DNA of 32,733 nt from Pseudonocardia sp. (GCA_025465235.1 JAODNO010000358.1:1-32733), one strand, 5' to 3'. Counted from the first letter of the stretch, positions 8,009 to 18,079 are shown. Translations and numbers: made by a program. Notes: generated by a model not told the origin, from the letters alone.

Positions 8009-10629
8009 ACCTGCGCTCCCACCGGGTCGTGAGTGACGAGGATCTGATCGCCCTTGACCTCGACCCGCAATGTCGAGCCGTCGGTCAGCCCCTCCCGCAG
8101 CAATGCGCGGGCGATGCGGGTCTCCACCTCGCGGGCGATGAACCGGCGCAGCGGCCGCGCACCGTAGACCGGATCGTAGCCCTCCCGCGCGATGAAGCGG
8201 CGGGCCTCCTCACTGATCTCCAGGTTCAGGTTGCGGTCCGCAAGCCGCGAGCGCAGCTCACCGAGCATCAGCTCGACGATGTGCTCGATTTCCCTCAGGG
8301 TGAGCGGGGTGAACAGCACCGTGTCGTCGACCCTGTTGAGGAACTCGGGCCGGAAATGACTCCGCAGCTCGGCCAGCACGAGCTCACGGGCCTCTGGCTT
8401 GAGCTGCCCGTCCGGGGTGACGCCGTCGAGCAGGTACTGCGACCCGATGTTCGACGTCATGATGATCACGGTGTTGCGGAAGTTGACGGTTCGGCCCTGC
8501 GCGTCGGTGAGCCGGCCGTCGTCGAGCACCTGCAGCAACGTGTTGAACACGTCTGCGTGCGCCTTCTCGATCTCGTCGAAGAGGACCACGGCGTAAGGAC
8601 GGCGGCGCACGGCCTCGGTGAGCTGCCCGCCCTCCTCGTAGCCGACATATCCCGGCGGAGCGCCGACCAGCCGCGACACCGTGTGCCGCTCCTGGTACTC
8701 GCTCATATCGATCCGGACCATGTTGTCCTCGGAGTCGAACAGCGCCTCGGCCAACGCCTTGGCCAGCTCCGTTTTCCCGACCCCCGTCGGGCCGAGGAAA
8801 ATGAACGAGCCGGTGGGCCGTCGTGGGTCCTTGACCCCCGAGCGCGCCCGGATGATCGCGTCCGCGACCGCCTGCACTGCCTGGTCCTGACCGACGACGC
8901 GCTCATGGAGCACCTCGTCGAGGCGCAGCAGCTTCTCCCGCTCCCCCTCGGTCAGCCGGGACACCGGGATACCGGTCCACACCGAGACGATCTCGGCGAT
9001 CTCCTCGGCCGTGACCACCTCGCGCAGCAGCCGGTGCTCGCCCTGCTTCTCGGCGAGCCGCTGCCCCTCCGCCTCCAGCCTGCGCTCCAGCTCGGCGAGC
9101 GTGCCGTAGCGCAGCTCGGCCGCACGGTTGAGATCGTAGGACCGCTCCGCCTCCTCGATCTCGCGGCGCACCTGCTCGAGCTCCGCCCGCAGCTCCTGCA
9201 CCCGCTTGATCGCCTGCCGCTCCGCGTCCCACTGGGCGCGCATGGCGTCGGCCTCGCTGCGCAGGTCGGCCAGCTCTCGGCGCAGCTGATCGAGCCGAGC
9301 GATCGACGCGGGATCCTCCTCCTTCGCGAGCGCGGCCTCCTCGATCTCCAGCCGCATCACCTTGCGGGTGATCTCGTCGAGCGCGGCGGGCATCGAGTCG
9401 ATCTCGGTCCGCAGCCGGGCGCACGCTTCGTCGACGAGGTCGATGGCCTTGTCGGGCAGAAACCGGTCGGTGAGGTAGCGATGGCTCAGGGTCGCCGCAG
9501 CGATCAGCGCCCCGTCCAGGATCCGGACGCCGTGGAACACCTCGAGCCGCTCGCGCAGCCCGCGCAGGATCGACACCGTGTCCTCGACGGTCGGCTCGTC
9601 GACATAGACCGGCTGGAAGCGGCGCTCGAGCGCGGCGTCGGACTCGATGCGCTTGCGGTACTCCTGGACCGTCGTCGCGCCGATCATGTGCAGTTCACCG
9701 CGGGCGAGCATGGGCTTGAGCATGTTGCCGGCGTCCATCGCGCCTTCCGCGGCGCCTGCCCCCACCACGTTGTGCAGCTCGTCGATGAACAGCAGGATCC
9801 GGCCCTCGGCGCCCTTGACCTCCGCCAGCACGGCCTGCAGCCGCTCCTCGAACTCGCCGCGGTACTTCGCCCCCGCCACGAGCAGGCCCATGTCCAGGGC
9901 GAAGATCGTCCGGTCGCGTAGGCCCTCCGGCACGTCGCCGTTGACGATGCGCTGGGCCAGGCCCTCGACGATGGCGGTCTTGCCGACGCCGGGGTCGCCG
10001 ATCAGCACCGGGTTGTTCTTCGTCTTCCGCGACAGGATCTGCACCACCCGGCGGATCTCGGCGTCCCGGCCGATCACCGGGTCGAGCCGGCCCGAGCGGG
10101 CCGACTCGACGAGGTCGATGCCGTACTTCACGAGCGCCTCGTAGGTGCCCTCCGGGCTGGCCGAGGTGACACGCTGGTTGCCCCGCACCCGGGTCAGCGC
10201 GGCGAGGAACGCGTCGCGGGTGACGCCGTGCTTGGCGAGCAGCCGGCCCGCCCCCGTCGCGGAACCCTCCTCGGTCAGCGCGACGAGCAGGTGCTCGACC
10301 GAGACGTACTCGTCCTTCATCCGACGTGCCTCGCGCTCGGCCGCCTCGAGCACCCTGGCCAGTCGCTGGGTGATCGAGACCTGTCCCGGCTCGGCGGCCG
10401 GGCGGGTGGTACGCGGCTTGCGCGCGAGCTCGGCCTCCAGGTCCGAGCGCAAGCCACCCTCGTCGACGCCCATCGCGGCGAGCAGCCGGGGCACCAGCCC
10501 ATCGGTCTGGTCGAGCAGCGCGAGCAGCAGGTGCTCGCCGTCGACCTCCGTGTGGCCTGCCCGGGTGGCGAGGCTCTGCGCGGAGGAGAGTGCCTGTTGG
10601 GACATCTGGGTGAGACGGTTCAGGTCCAT
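8005..10629 (-). CDS. clpB: ATP-dependent disaggregase ClpB
   Basis: Clp N domain; NBD1 [19 protein letters not shown]; coiled-coil M-domain; NBD2 [25 protein letters not shown] and C-terminal D2 small domain; 874 aa. Confidence 0.98.
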   Translation of the reverse strand: MDLNRLTQMSQQALSSAQSLATRAGHTEVDGEHLLLALLDQTDGLVPRLLAAMGVDEGGLRSDLEAELARKPRTTRPAAEPGQVSITQRLARVLEAAEREARRMKDEYVSVEHLLVALTEEGSATGAGRLLAKHGVTRDAFLAALTRVRGNQRVTSASPEGTYEALVKYGIDLVESARSGRLDPVIGRDAEIRRVVQILSRKTKNNPVLIGDPGVGKTAIVEGLAQRIVNGDVPEGLRDRTIFALDMGLLVAGAKYRGEFEERLQAVLAEVKGAEGRILLFIDELHNVVGAGAAEGAMDAGNMLKPMLARGELHMIGATTVQEYRKRIESDAALERRFQPVYVDEPTVEDTVSILRGLRERLEVFHGVRILDGALIAAATLSHRYLTDRFLPDKAIDLVDEACARLRTEIDSMPAALDEITRKVMRLEIEEAALAKEEDPASIARLDQLRRELADLRSEADAMRAQWDAERQAIKRVQELRAELEQVRREIEEAERSYDLNRAAELRYGTLAELERRLEAEGQRLAEKQGEHRLLREVVTAEEIAEIVSVWTGIPVSRLTEGEREKLLRLDEVLHERVVGQDQAVQAVADAIIRARSGVKDPRRPTGSFIFLGPTGVGKTELAKALAEALFDSEDNMVRIDMSEYQERHTVSRLVGAPPGYVGYEEGGQLTEAVRRRPYAVVLFDEIEKAHADVFNTLLQVLDDGRLTDAQGRTVNFRNTVIIMTSNIGSQYLLDGVTPDGQLKPEARELVLAELRSHFRPEFLNRVDDTVLFTPLTLREIEHIVELMLGELRSRLADRNLNLEISEEARRFIAREGYDPVYGARPLRRFIAREVETRIARALLREGLTDGSTLRVEVKGDQILVTHDPVGAQV

Positions 10630-11012
10630 CGCGCGCTCCGCTTCTGGTCGATGGCGGTGGGCTGCTGGGGGCGGGCAGGTGGGCGCACCGGCTCGGTGCG
10701 CCCCCGGACGCGCAGGGCGGTCTCCAGCTCGGTGATGCGGTCGAGCAGATCGACGACGAGCCCGAGCGCTGCGTAGTTCAGCGGCAGCGCGGCCCGCAGC
10801 CGCTGCAGTCGGGCGACGGCGGCGACCTGCGACGTGCTGAACCAGAGAGCTCCGTCCGCATCACGCACGGCAGGCACCAGGCCGAGCGCGACGAACCGCC
10901 GAACGAGCTCGGGGTGCAGGCCGGAACGCCGGGCGAACTCCTCCTGACCCAGCCGGCCGCGTTCCGATCCCCGGGTCGGCCGGTACCGGATAGGCAGATA
11001 CTGCATGGTCAT
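10620..11012 (-). CDS. CbpM/MerR-like chaperone modulator
   Basis: Winged-HTH-like [77 protein letters not shown]; located between dnaJ and clpB; ATGA overlap with dnaJ. Confidence 0.75.
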   Translation of the reverse strand: MTMQYLPIRYRPTRGSERGRLGQEEFARRSGLHPELVRRFVALGLVPAVRDADGALWFSTSQVAAVARLQRLRAALPLNYAALGLVVDLLDRITELETALRVRGRTEPVRPPARPQQPTAIDQKRSARWT

Positions 11013-12025
11013 CGGCGGGTTCCCCTCCCCTCGTCGGAGCCGGAGCGGCGCGGATCGAACGTGGAGACCGCGGCGAGCTCGGAGAACAGCCGCCGCTCCT
11101 CGTCGGTGAGCCGGGGTGGCACCATGATCTTGACCTCCGCATAAAGGTCACCGGGCCTGCCACGGGGGTCGGGCATGCCCTCCCCGCGCAGCCGCAGCCG
11201 CCGTCCGGTCGAGGTACCGGGCGGGACGGTCACCTTGGTCTCGCCCCCGGGTGTCGTGACCGGGACGGTGGCCCCTAGGGCGCCCTCCCACGGCGCCAGC
11301 CGCAGGTCGACCACGATGTCCTTGCCCTCCACGCGGAAGCGCGGATGCGGGAGCAGCCGTACCACCAGGTAGAGGTCGCCGGCCGGGCCGCGGCCCATCC
11401 CCCGGCCGCCTTCACCGGCCAGCCGGATCCGCCTGCCGTCGGTGACTCCGGGCGGGATCGTCACCGTGTAGGTGCGCGGGCCGTCCGGACCGTTCAGGGT
11501 GACCTGCCTGCGCCCGCCGCGATAGGCCTCCTCCACCGTGAGCGGGAGCTCCGCCTCCTGGTCCGCGCCGACCACAGGGCCTGCGCGTCCCCGGCCGCGG
11601 CCGCCGAACATGCCGCCGAGCAGATCCTCGATGTCGACGCCGCCGAAACCGCCCCCGTAGTCCCTGCCCGCCCCGTAGTCCCTGCCGAAGTCGGGCCCGC
11701 CGTCACCGCCCGTCGCGTACCTGCGACCGCCGCCGCCGACACCGCCCGGCCCTCCGCGGAACTGGCCCGCCCCGGCGCCGACGCGCTCCTCCCAGTCCTC
11801 CGGGACCTGCCGGAAGTCCTCACCGAAGCGGTCGTAGCGCTTGCGCAGCGACGGGTCGGACAACACGTGGTAGGCGTCGTTGATCTCCTTGAACCGCTCC
11901 TCCGCGCCGGGGTCCCTGTTGACGTCAGGGTGGTTCTCCCTGGCCAGCCGCCGGTAGGCCTGTTGCAGCTCGTCGGGGCCTGCGTCGCGCGACACCCCGA
12001 GCGTCTCGTAGTAGTCGCGGGCCAT
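11009..12025 (-). CDS. cbpA: DnaJ/CbpA-type J-domain co-chaperone lacking the zinc-finger domain
   Basis: DYYETLGVSRDAGPDELQQAYRRLARENHPDVNRDPGAEERFKEINDAYHVLSD (HPD motif), Gly-rich linker, two C-terminal beta domains; no CxxCxGxG repeats. Confidence 0.93.
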   Translation of the reverse strand: MARDYYETLGVSRDAGPDELQQAYRRLARENHPDVNRDPGAEERFKEINDAYHVLSDPSLRKRYDRFGEDFRQVPEDWEERVGAGAGQFRGGPGGVGGGGRRYATGGDGGPDFGRDYGAGRDYGGGFGGVDIEDLLGGMFGGRGRGRAGPVVGADQEAELPLTVEEAYRGGRRQVTLNGPDGPRTYTVTIPPGVTDGRRIRLAGEGGRGMGRGPAGDLYLVVRLLPHPRFRVEGKDIVVDLRLAPWEGALGATVPVTTPGGETKVTVPPGTSTGRRLRLRGEGMPDPRGRPGDLYAEVKIMVPPRLTDEERRLFSELAAVSTFDPRRSGSDEGRGTRR

Positions 12026-12028
12026 CGG

Positions 12029-12613
12029 CTAGCCCCCCGGGGTCTGCGCCACGGTCACCGCCGCCGGCCGCAGCTGACGGCCGGGCGCGCCGTAACCGGG
12101 CCGCACGACCGAAGCCACCGAACCCGGCGCCGCCTCACCGCCATCGGCCTCGACCACGCCCACCACCTCGTGACGGGCCGGGTCGAATGGCACCCCGGTC
12201 TCGTCCTCGCGGCGGTAACCGAGCCCGGCCAGGACAGCAAGGGCCTGCTCACGCAGCGTCCGAACGCCCTCGACGATCGATCGTGGGTCCGCTCCGGCAT
12301 GCTCGAGGGCTCTGTCGATGGTGTCGAGCACCGGCAGGAATGCGGACGCCACCATCCCGCGCTCGGCCTCTCGCTCCCGCCCGAGCTCGCGCGCGTACCG
12401 CTTGCGCAGGTTGTCCAGGTCGGCGAGGGCGCGCCGCCAGCGATCCTCCAGCTCCGCCGCGTCCGGCCCACTGTCGACCCGGTCCGCAGAGGATCCTTCG
12501 GCCGGCGTGCCCGATGCCCCGACCTGGCCCCGCTCCTCGGTGGTCGCGGCTCCCTCATCGCGAACGACGCCGGCGGGCTGGCCTGGCGTCCTGTCCTGTG
12601 CTTGTTCGGTCAT
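12029..12613 (-). CDS. grpE: Nucleotide exchange factor GrpE
   Basis: LEDRWRRALADLDNLRKRYARELGREREAERGMVASAFLPVLDTIDRALEH...VVGVVEADGGEAAPGSVASVVRPGYGAPGRQLRPAAVTVA. Confidence 0.94.
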   Translation of the reverse strand: MTEQAQDRTPGQPAGVVRDEGAATTEERGQVGASGTPAEGSSADRVDSGPDAAELEDRWRRALADLDNLRKRYARELGREREAERGMVASAFLPVLDTIDRALEHAGADPRSIVEGVRTLREQALAVLAGLGYRREDETGVPFDPARHEVVGVVEADGGEAAPGSVASVVRPGYGAPGRQLRPAAVTVAQTPGG

Positions 12614-12622
12614 CGGACAGCC

Positions 12623-14512
12623 TCAGCTACGGTCGAACTCGGCGTCGATCACATCGTCCTCGGTCTCGCTGGTCCCGCCCTCGCTGCCAGCGCCCTGCGC
12701 ACCCCCCGCTCCTGCGGAGGCCGACACTGCGCTCAAGCCGGCCAGCACCTGCTGGAGCTCACCGGTCAGCTGACGCACCCTGTCCAGCGGCGCCTGCTCC
12801 TCCACCGCACGCCGGGCGTCGGCCACGAGCATCTCGGCGCGGGCCCGCTCGTGCGACGGCGCTGCGTCGCCGAGCTCGTCGAGACGGCGCTGCGCCTGGT
12901 AGGCGAGGCTGTCGAGCTCGTTGCGGGCGTCGACCTCCTGGCGCAGCTGCTGGTCCGAAGACCGGTTCCGCTCGGCCTCCTGCACCATCCGATCCACCTC
13001 GGAGGAGTCCAGGTTGGTGCTCTCCGAGATCGTGATGCCCTGCTCCCGCCCTGTGTCCTTGTCACGAGCGGTGACGTTGAGGATCCCGTTGGCGTCGATG
13101 TCGTAGACGACCTCGACCTGCGGCTCTCCCCGCGGGGCCTGCCGGATGTCGCCGAGCTGGAATCGGCCGAGCACTCGGTTGTCGGCCGCGCGCTCACGCT
13201 CGCCCTGCAGCACCACCACATCGACGGCGGGCTGGTTGTCCGCTGCCGTCGAGAACGTCTCGCTGCGCCGGACGGGGATCGTCGTGTTGCGGTCGACGAC
13301 CCGGGTCATGACACCGCCCTGGGTCTCCACCCCGAGCGAGAGCGGGGTGACGTCGAGCAGCAGCACGTCGGACACGTCGCCCTTCAGCACCCCGGCCTGG
13401 ATCCCCGCACCCACGGCGACGACCTCGTCCGGGTTGACGGTCATGTTCGGTTCCTTGCCACCGGTCAGGCGGCGCACCAGGGCCTGCACCGCCGGGATCC
13501 GGGTGGACCCGCCGACGAGGATCACCTCGTCGATGTCGTCGGCCCCGACCTTGGCGTCGGACATCGCCTGCCGGACCGGCCCCATCGTGCGTTCCACGAG
13601 ATCGCGCGTGAGCTCCTCGAACGTCGAGCGCATGAGCGTCATCGTGAGGTGCTTGGGGCCGTTCGCGTCGGCGGTGACGAAGGGCAGGTTGACCTGGGTC
13701 TGGGTGACCGAGCTCAGCTCCACCTTCGCCTTCTCCGCGGCCTCGTAGAGCCGCTGCAACGCCTGCGGGTCCTTCCGCAGGTCGATGCCGTTCTCCTTCT
13801 GGAACTGCTCGGCCAGGTGGTCGACGATGCGTCGGTCGAAGTCGTCGCCGCCTAGGTGGGTGTCACCCGCGGTGGGACGTTCCTCCACCACGCCGTCGCC
13901 GACGTCGAGTATGCTCACTTCGAACGTTCCGCCGCCGAGGTCGTACACCAGCACCGTCTCGTGCTGGCGCTTGTCCATCCCGTAGGCAAGCGCTGCGGCC
14001 GTCGGCTCGTTGATGATTCGCAGGACCTCGAGGCCGGCGATCTTCCCGGCGTCCCGGGTCGCGGTCCGCTGCGCGTCGTTGAAGTACGCCGGCACGGTGA
14101 TCACGGCCTCGGTGACGCGCTCACCGAGGTTGCGCCCGGCGTCGTCGGCGAGCTTGCGCAGGATCAGTGCGGAGATCTCCTCCGGCGCGTACAGCTTGTC
14201 GCGCACCTTGATCCGGGCGAGCCCGTTCTCGTCAGGCACCACGTCGTAGGTGACCTGCTTGGCCTCCTCCTCGACCTCCTCGTAACGGCGGCCGATGAAG
14301 CGCTTGACCGAGTAGATCGTCCCCTTGGGGTTGAGGATCGCCTGCCGGCGGGCCAACTGGCCCACCAGCCGCTCGCCGTTCTCGAGGAACGCCACCACCG
14401 AGGGCGTCGTGCGCGAGCCCTCGGCGTTCGGGACGACCTGGGACTCGCCACCCTCCCAGGCCGCGATGACCGAGTTCGTGGTGCCGAGGTCGATACCAGC
14501 TGCGCGTGCCAT
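12623..14512 (-). CDS. dnaK: Hsp70 chaperone DnaK (accessory type)
   Basis: [83 protein letters not shown]; 629 aa. Confidence 0.98.
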   Translation of the reverse strand: MARAAGIDLGTTNSVIAAWEGGESQVVPNAEGSRTTPSVVAFLENGERLVGQLARRQAILNPKGTIYSVKRFIGRRYEEVEEEAKQVTYDVVPDENGLARIKVRDKLYAPEEISALILRKLADDAGRNLGERVTEAVITVPAYFNDAQRTATRDAGKIAGLEVLRIINEPTAAALAYGMDKRQHETVLVYDLGGGTFEVSILDVGDGVVEERPTAGDTHLGGDDFDRRIVDHLAEQFQKENGIDLRKDPQALQRLYEAAEKAKVELSSVTQTQVNLPFVTADANGPKHLTMTLMRSTFEELTRDLVERTMGPVRQAMSDAKVGADDIDEVILVGGSTRIPAVQALVRRLTGGKEPNMTVNPDEVVAVGAGIQAGVLKGDVSDVLLLDVTPLSLGVETQGGVMTRVVDRNTTIPVRRSETFSTAADNQPAVDVVVLQGERERAADNRVLGRFQLGDIRQAPRGEPQVEVVYDIDANGILNVTARDKDTGREQGITISESTNLDSSEVDRMVQEAERNRSSDQQLRQEVDARNELDSLAYQAQRRLDELGDAAPSHERARAEMLVADARRAVEEQAPLDRVRQLTGELQQVLAGLSAVSASAGAGGAQGAGSEGGTSETEDDVIDAEFDRS

Positions 14513-14513
14513 T

Positions 14514-15059
14514 TCAGACTCCCGTTCCGAGCAGTCGGGCCGCTTCGTCGGCCACCTCGTCGTCGACGACCACCTCGTAGCGCTGCGGCCGCATCACCGT
14601 CACCGACGCGAAGTCGCGACGGCCCCTCTGCAGCGCATAGACGATCACGCCGACGATTGCGCCGATCACCGCGCCGATGAGCGCGCCGTAGAGGGCAAGC
14701 AGCACGGCCGTGATCAGTGGGTTGACCCAGTTGAAGAGCCCGAAGATCCAGCCGATCAGTGCGCCGGGGACAGCTCCGCTCAGCGCGCCACGCCATGCGG
14801 CTCGGGGGTAGTCCATCTTCCCGGTGACCTGCTCGACGGTCTGCAGGTCCTGCCCGATGATCGCCACCCGCTCGACCGGAAAGCCCAGGTCGGACAGTCG
14901 ATCGACGGCGCGTTCGGCGTCGTCGTACCTCCCGAAGGAGGCGATCGTGCGCCGGGCCGCGCGGTGCGGGCCGGCCGGGCTCCCGGGCGACCACGGTGCC
15001 CCGGCGACGCGCCCGTGTGATCCTGCGGTTGCGTCGGAGTATCGCGGCTGTTCGGTCAT
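14514..15059 (-). CDS. General stress protein (GSP17M-like N-terminal domain plus glycine-zipper-like TM region)
   Basis: [72 protein letters not shown]... Confidence 0.83.
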   Translation of the reverse strand: MTEQPRYSDATAGSHGRVAGAPWSPGSPAGPHRAARRTIASFGRYDDAERAVDRLSDLGFPVERVAIIGQDLQTVEQVTGKMDYPRAAWRGALSGAVPGALIGWIFGLFNWVNPLITAVLLALYGALIGAVIGAIVGVIVYALQRGRRDFASVTVMRPQRYEVVVDDEVADEAARLLGTGV

Positions 15060-15148
15060 GACGCCTCCCCGATCGGACGGTGGGCGGACAGGGTTTGTTC
15101 CAGCAGTCGGTCGAGTTCACGGAAAGGATCGAAACGCATGAGATTCAC
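15056..15148 (-). pseudogene. N-terminal remnant of an Hsp20 (small heat-shock protein) gene, 30 codons, with intact RBS
   Basis: GTG-started [30 protein letters not shown]; resembles actinobacterial Hsp20 N-termini (M-R-x-DPFR-x-LDR...); AGGAG 7 nt upstream of the GTG; stop overlaps next start (ATGA). Confidence 0.65.
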
Positions 15149-15588
15149 GGGGTTTCTCCTGCTGCATCGGACAACCGAGCTCAGCCGACCGTCGCAGCGC
15201 CGCAGGCACGGCGCATCGGTCCGCGGGATGCAACCTCGTCCGGTGTGTTCAACCCACCAGGTCCATCGACCCGCGGCGACCTGCGATGTCTGCCTCGTGG
15301 CCTTCCGATCCCCGGTCACCCGCAACGGTGCGCAAGGCTCGCCCGACGACCCGAGCACCGCCTGTTGCGCGACATGTACATGGTTCTCGCGGGCGCCGCC
15401 GGCGAGACCGTGCAGGAGGGGACGAGCTCCGTGCTGCTGGCCGCGCGTAGCCGGGACCGGCGGGCCGGGGAGCACGGGGTGCACCATCGGGTGGAGCGAG
15501 GCAGAGTGATCGAGGTGGCACGGCGGGCAGCACTCTGCGCGATCCGCGGCCACGCAGCGCGAACGGGCCGTCAACGAGAGGTGCATGG

Positions 15589-16818
15589 GTGACCGAGGGG
15601 ATGCGGGGACGGGCGATCAGCGGCCGCCCGCTGGAGGGGCTGCACGTCGTCGAGTGCGCCAGTTTCGTCGCCGGCCCGACGGGTGGGATGACGCTGGCGC
15701 AGCTGGGCGCCGACGTCGTTCGGATCGACCCGGTCGGCGGCGGCAGCGACCACCGGCGCTGGCCGGTGGCGGCCGATGGGGAGAGCTACTACTGGGCGTC
15801 GCTGAACAAGGGCAAGCGATCGGTGGCGGTCGACATGCGCTCCGACGAGGGCCGTGAGCTCGTCATCGCCCTGATTACCGCGCCGGGCCCCGACCGCGGC
15901 GTACTGATCGACAACGTCGTGGGCCGCCGGTGGATGGCCCACGACGCGCTCGCGGCGCGCCGCCCGGATCTGATCCACCTGCGGGTGCAGGGCTACCCCG
16001 ACGGCCGGCCCGCGGTCGACTACACGGTCAACGCCGAGGTCGGGATCCCGCTGATCACCGGGACCGAGGAGGGCGGGGCGCCGGTCAACCACGTTCTGCC
16101 GGCGTGGGACCTCGTCACCGGCCTCAGCGTCGCCACCGGCGTGCTCGCGGCGCTGCACGACCGCGCACGGACCGGGAACGGCGCGTTCGTCGAGCTGGCG
16201 CTGTCCGACGTCGCGCTGGCCGGCGTGGCGAACCTCGGCTGGCTGTCCGAGACCGCGGCCTCCGGGCGGGACCGGCCCCGGCGCGGCAACCACGTCTACG
16301 GCAGCTTCGGCGTCGACTTCGCCTGCAGGGACGGGCAGCGGGTGATGGTGGTCGCGCTCACCGAGGGGCAGTGGTACGCGCTGCGGACGGTCACCGGCAC
16401 CGGCCCGGTGTTCGATGCACTGGAGGCGAGCCTGGACGCCGACCTCACCCGGGAGTCGGAGCGCTACCGCCTCCGGGAGACCATCGCGGCGATCCTGCGG
16501 CCGTGGTTCGCCGCACGGGGGCTCGCCCAGGTCAGCGACGAGCTCGACGCCGCCCGCGTGCTGTGGGGCCGCTACCTGCCCATGACCGGCGTCGTCGAGG
16601 CCCATCGCACCGGCGCCCACCCCGTCCTCGCCGACGTCGACATGCCCGGTGGCGGGTCGGCGATCACCGCGCGCTCCCCCCTGCGGTGGAACGGCAAGCA
16701 CGGCGCCCCCGGCGACGCCCCGCTCCTGGGCCGCGAGACCGAACAGGTCCTGACCGAGGTCCTCGGGCTTCAGCAGGCCGAGCTCGGCGCTCTCCACGAT
16801 CGCGGGGTCATCGCCTAG
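15589..16818 (+). CDS. CaiB/BaiF (type III) CoA-transferase family protein
   Basis: LEGLHVVECASFVAGPTGGMTLAQLGADVVRIDPVGGGSDHRRWPV...YYWASLNKGKRSVAVDMRSDEGRELV...GAFVELALSDVAL; GTG start. Confidence 0.94.
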   Translation: MTEGMRGRAISGRPLEGLHVVECASFVAGPTGGMTLAQLGADVVRIDPVGGGSDHRRWPVAADGESYYWASLNKGKRSVAVDMRSDEGRELVIALITAPGPDRGVLIDNVVGRRWMAHDALAARRPDLIHLRVQGYPDGRPAVDYTVNAEVGIPLITGTEEGGAPVNHVLPAWDLVTGLSVATGVLAALHDRARTGNGAFVELALSDVALAGVANLGWLSETAASGRDRPRRGNHVYGSFGVDFACRDGQRVMVVALTEGQWYALRTVTGTGPVFDALEASLDADLTRESERYRLRETIAAILRPWFAARGLAQVSDELDAARVLWGRYLPMTGVVEAHRTGAHPVLADVDMPGGGSAITARSPLRWNGKHGAPGDAPLLGRETEQVLTEVLGLQQAELGALHDRGVIA

Positions 16819-16857
16819 GAAGGGATCAGCAACGCCGGTCCGTGCTGTCGCGCTCGG

Positions 16858-17217
16858 TTACCCGGTCCTCCCTAATGCCTCCAGCATGCCGTGCAGGTGG
16901 GCCACCGCGAGTTCGATGTCGAAGTACTTGCGCTGCCCGGCGCGGGACTCCGCGGCCAACAGCCCGCAGCGGTGGACCTTCTCGAAGTCGCCGTACGGGA
17001 ACTTGTACCGGCTCTTCCTGTTCTCGTCCTCCTCGTCGTCGATCCCGAGATGCCACCGGGCGTACTCGCCGATCCCGTGTTGCTCGATGAAGTCGTTCTC
17101 CTGCTGCGCGGACGGCCGGTGCTCGCTCCAGGCGTCGCGGTCGTCGATGACATATCTGCCCGCCGCGATCAGCTCTCGCGCGTAGTCGTAAGCCCTCTCG
17201 TTCCGTTTGACCGTCAT
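16858..17217 (-). CDS. Conserved small protein of unknown function
   Basis: MTVKRNERAYDYARELIAAGRYVIDDRDAWSEHRPSAQQENDFIEQHGIGEYARWHLGIDDEEDENRKSRYKFPYGDFEKVHRCGLLAAESRAGQRKYFDIELAVAHLHGMLEAL; balanced composition typical of a real protein. Confidence 0.85.
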   Translation of the reverse strand: MTVKRNERAYDYARELIAAGRYVIDDRDAWSEHRPSAQQENDFIEQHGIGEYARWHLGIDDEEDENRKSRYKFPYGDFEKVHRCGLLAAESRAGQRKYFDIELAVAHLHGMLEALGRTG

Positions 17218-17249
17218 CGGTCTCCATCCGTTGTGGTGGCGATGGCGCG

Positions 17250-17933
17250 TCAGTCGTCCCCATCGTGTGGGACCGGCCGCAGGTGCTGGAGGAACCAGTC
17301 CCGTGCCAGCCGAGCCACCTGTTCGAGGGCGCCGGGTTCCTCGAACAGGTGTGTGGCGTCCGGAACGACCGCGAGCCGGACCGTGCCGCCCAACTTCCGC
17401 ATCGCCTCCCGAGTGAGCTCGAGAACCAGCGCGTCACGTCCACCGACGATCAGCAGGGTGGGCTGGCGGACCTCGTGCAGACGCGGCCCGGCGAGGTCGG
17501 GTCGGCCGCCGCGGGAGACGACGGCCTGCACGACAGCCGGTCGGTTGGCAGCGGCGATGAGTGCCGCCGCGGCCCCCGTGCTGGCCCCGAACAGGCCGAC
17601 CCCCAGGCCGGCGAAGGACTCGTCGTGGGCCACCCAGTCCGTCAGCGTGGTGACCCGCTCGGCGAGCAGGCCGATGTCGAACCGCAGTGTCCCGGTCTGC
17701 ATGTCGATCCGCTCCTCCTCGGCGGTGAGCAGGTCGGCCAGCACGGTGACCACGCCCGCGCGGCTGAGCACATCGGCGACATAGCGATTGCGGGGGCTGC
17801 GCCGCCCACTGCCACTGCCGTGCGCGAACAGCACGGCCCCACGCGGCGACTCGGGCACACCGACGTCGGCGTCGAGTACGACGCCCGCGACCGGGATCCG
17901 CAGGCTCTGACGGGTGATGTCAGGGGCGCTCAT
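17250..17933 (-). CDS. Dienelactone hydrolase-like alpha/beta hydrolase
   Basis: VVLDADVGVPESPRGAVLFAHGSGSGRRSPRNRYVADVLSRAGVVTVLADLLTAEEE...VGLFGASTGAAAALIAAANRP...LLIVGGRDALV...ATHLFEEPGALEQV; start at MSAPD preferred over 17957. Confidence 0.9.
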   Translation of the reverse strand: MSAPDITRQSLRIPVAGVVLDADVGVPESPRGAVLFAHGSGSGRRSPRNRYVADVLSRAGVVTVLADLLTAEEERIDMQTGTLRFDIGLLAERVTTLTDWVAHDESFAGLGVGLFGASTGAAAALIAAANRPAVVQAVVSRGGRPDLAGPRLHEVRQPTLLIVGGRDALVLELTREAMRKLGGTVRLAVVPDATHLFEEPGALEQVARLARDWFLQHLRPVPHDGDD

Positions 17934-18079
17934 CGCGCACTCCCGGGCCGAGCGCACGCCCTCCCACCAGCAGCGGTATTCCGATGGCTACCCACGCTCG
18001 TCTCCTCGTGGCTGTGGACACACCACGGCCCGCAGCCCGTCCCATTCCACCTGCGAGCTTCGCGGCGTCTCACCGGGCC

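Noticed and set aside
8029-9921. 630-aa plus-strand ORF antisense to clpB
   Set aside because: Mirror of ClpB codons; no recognisable domain.
11345-13855. 836-aa plus-strand ORF antisense to dnaJ/grpE/dnaK
   Set aside because: Spans three clear chaperone genes in antisense; GC artefact.
15452-15465. GGGACCGGCGGGCC as a possible DosR box upstream of the stress operon
   Set aside because: The right arm does not complement the left (GGGCC rather than GTCCC); expected by chance in this GC content.
15149-15588. Search for HAIR (CTTGAGT-N7-ACTCAAG), CIRCE or a clear SigH (GGAA-N18-GTT) promoter for the chaperone operon
   Set aside because: None seen by eye; cannot exclude degenerate sites.
15374-15592. 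Small plus-strand ORF ending in a GTGA overlap with the CoA-transferase start (alternative GTG at 15431 after AGGAGGGG)
   Set aside because: The overlap and RBS are suggestive, but the product is Arg-rich with no recognisable features; not enough to call a gene without conservation data.
15571-16797. 408-aa minus-strand ORF antisense to the CoA-transferase
   Set aside because: The plus strand encodes an unambiguous CaiB/BaiF protein; the antisense translation is V/G/D/R-biased.
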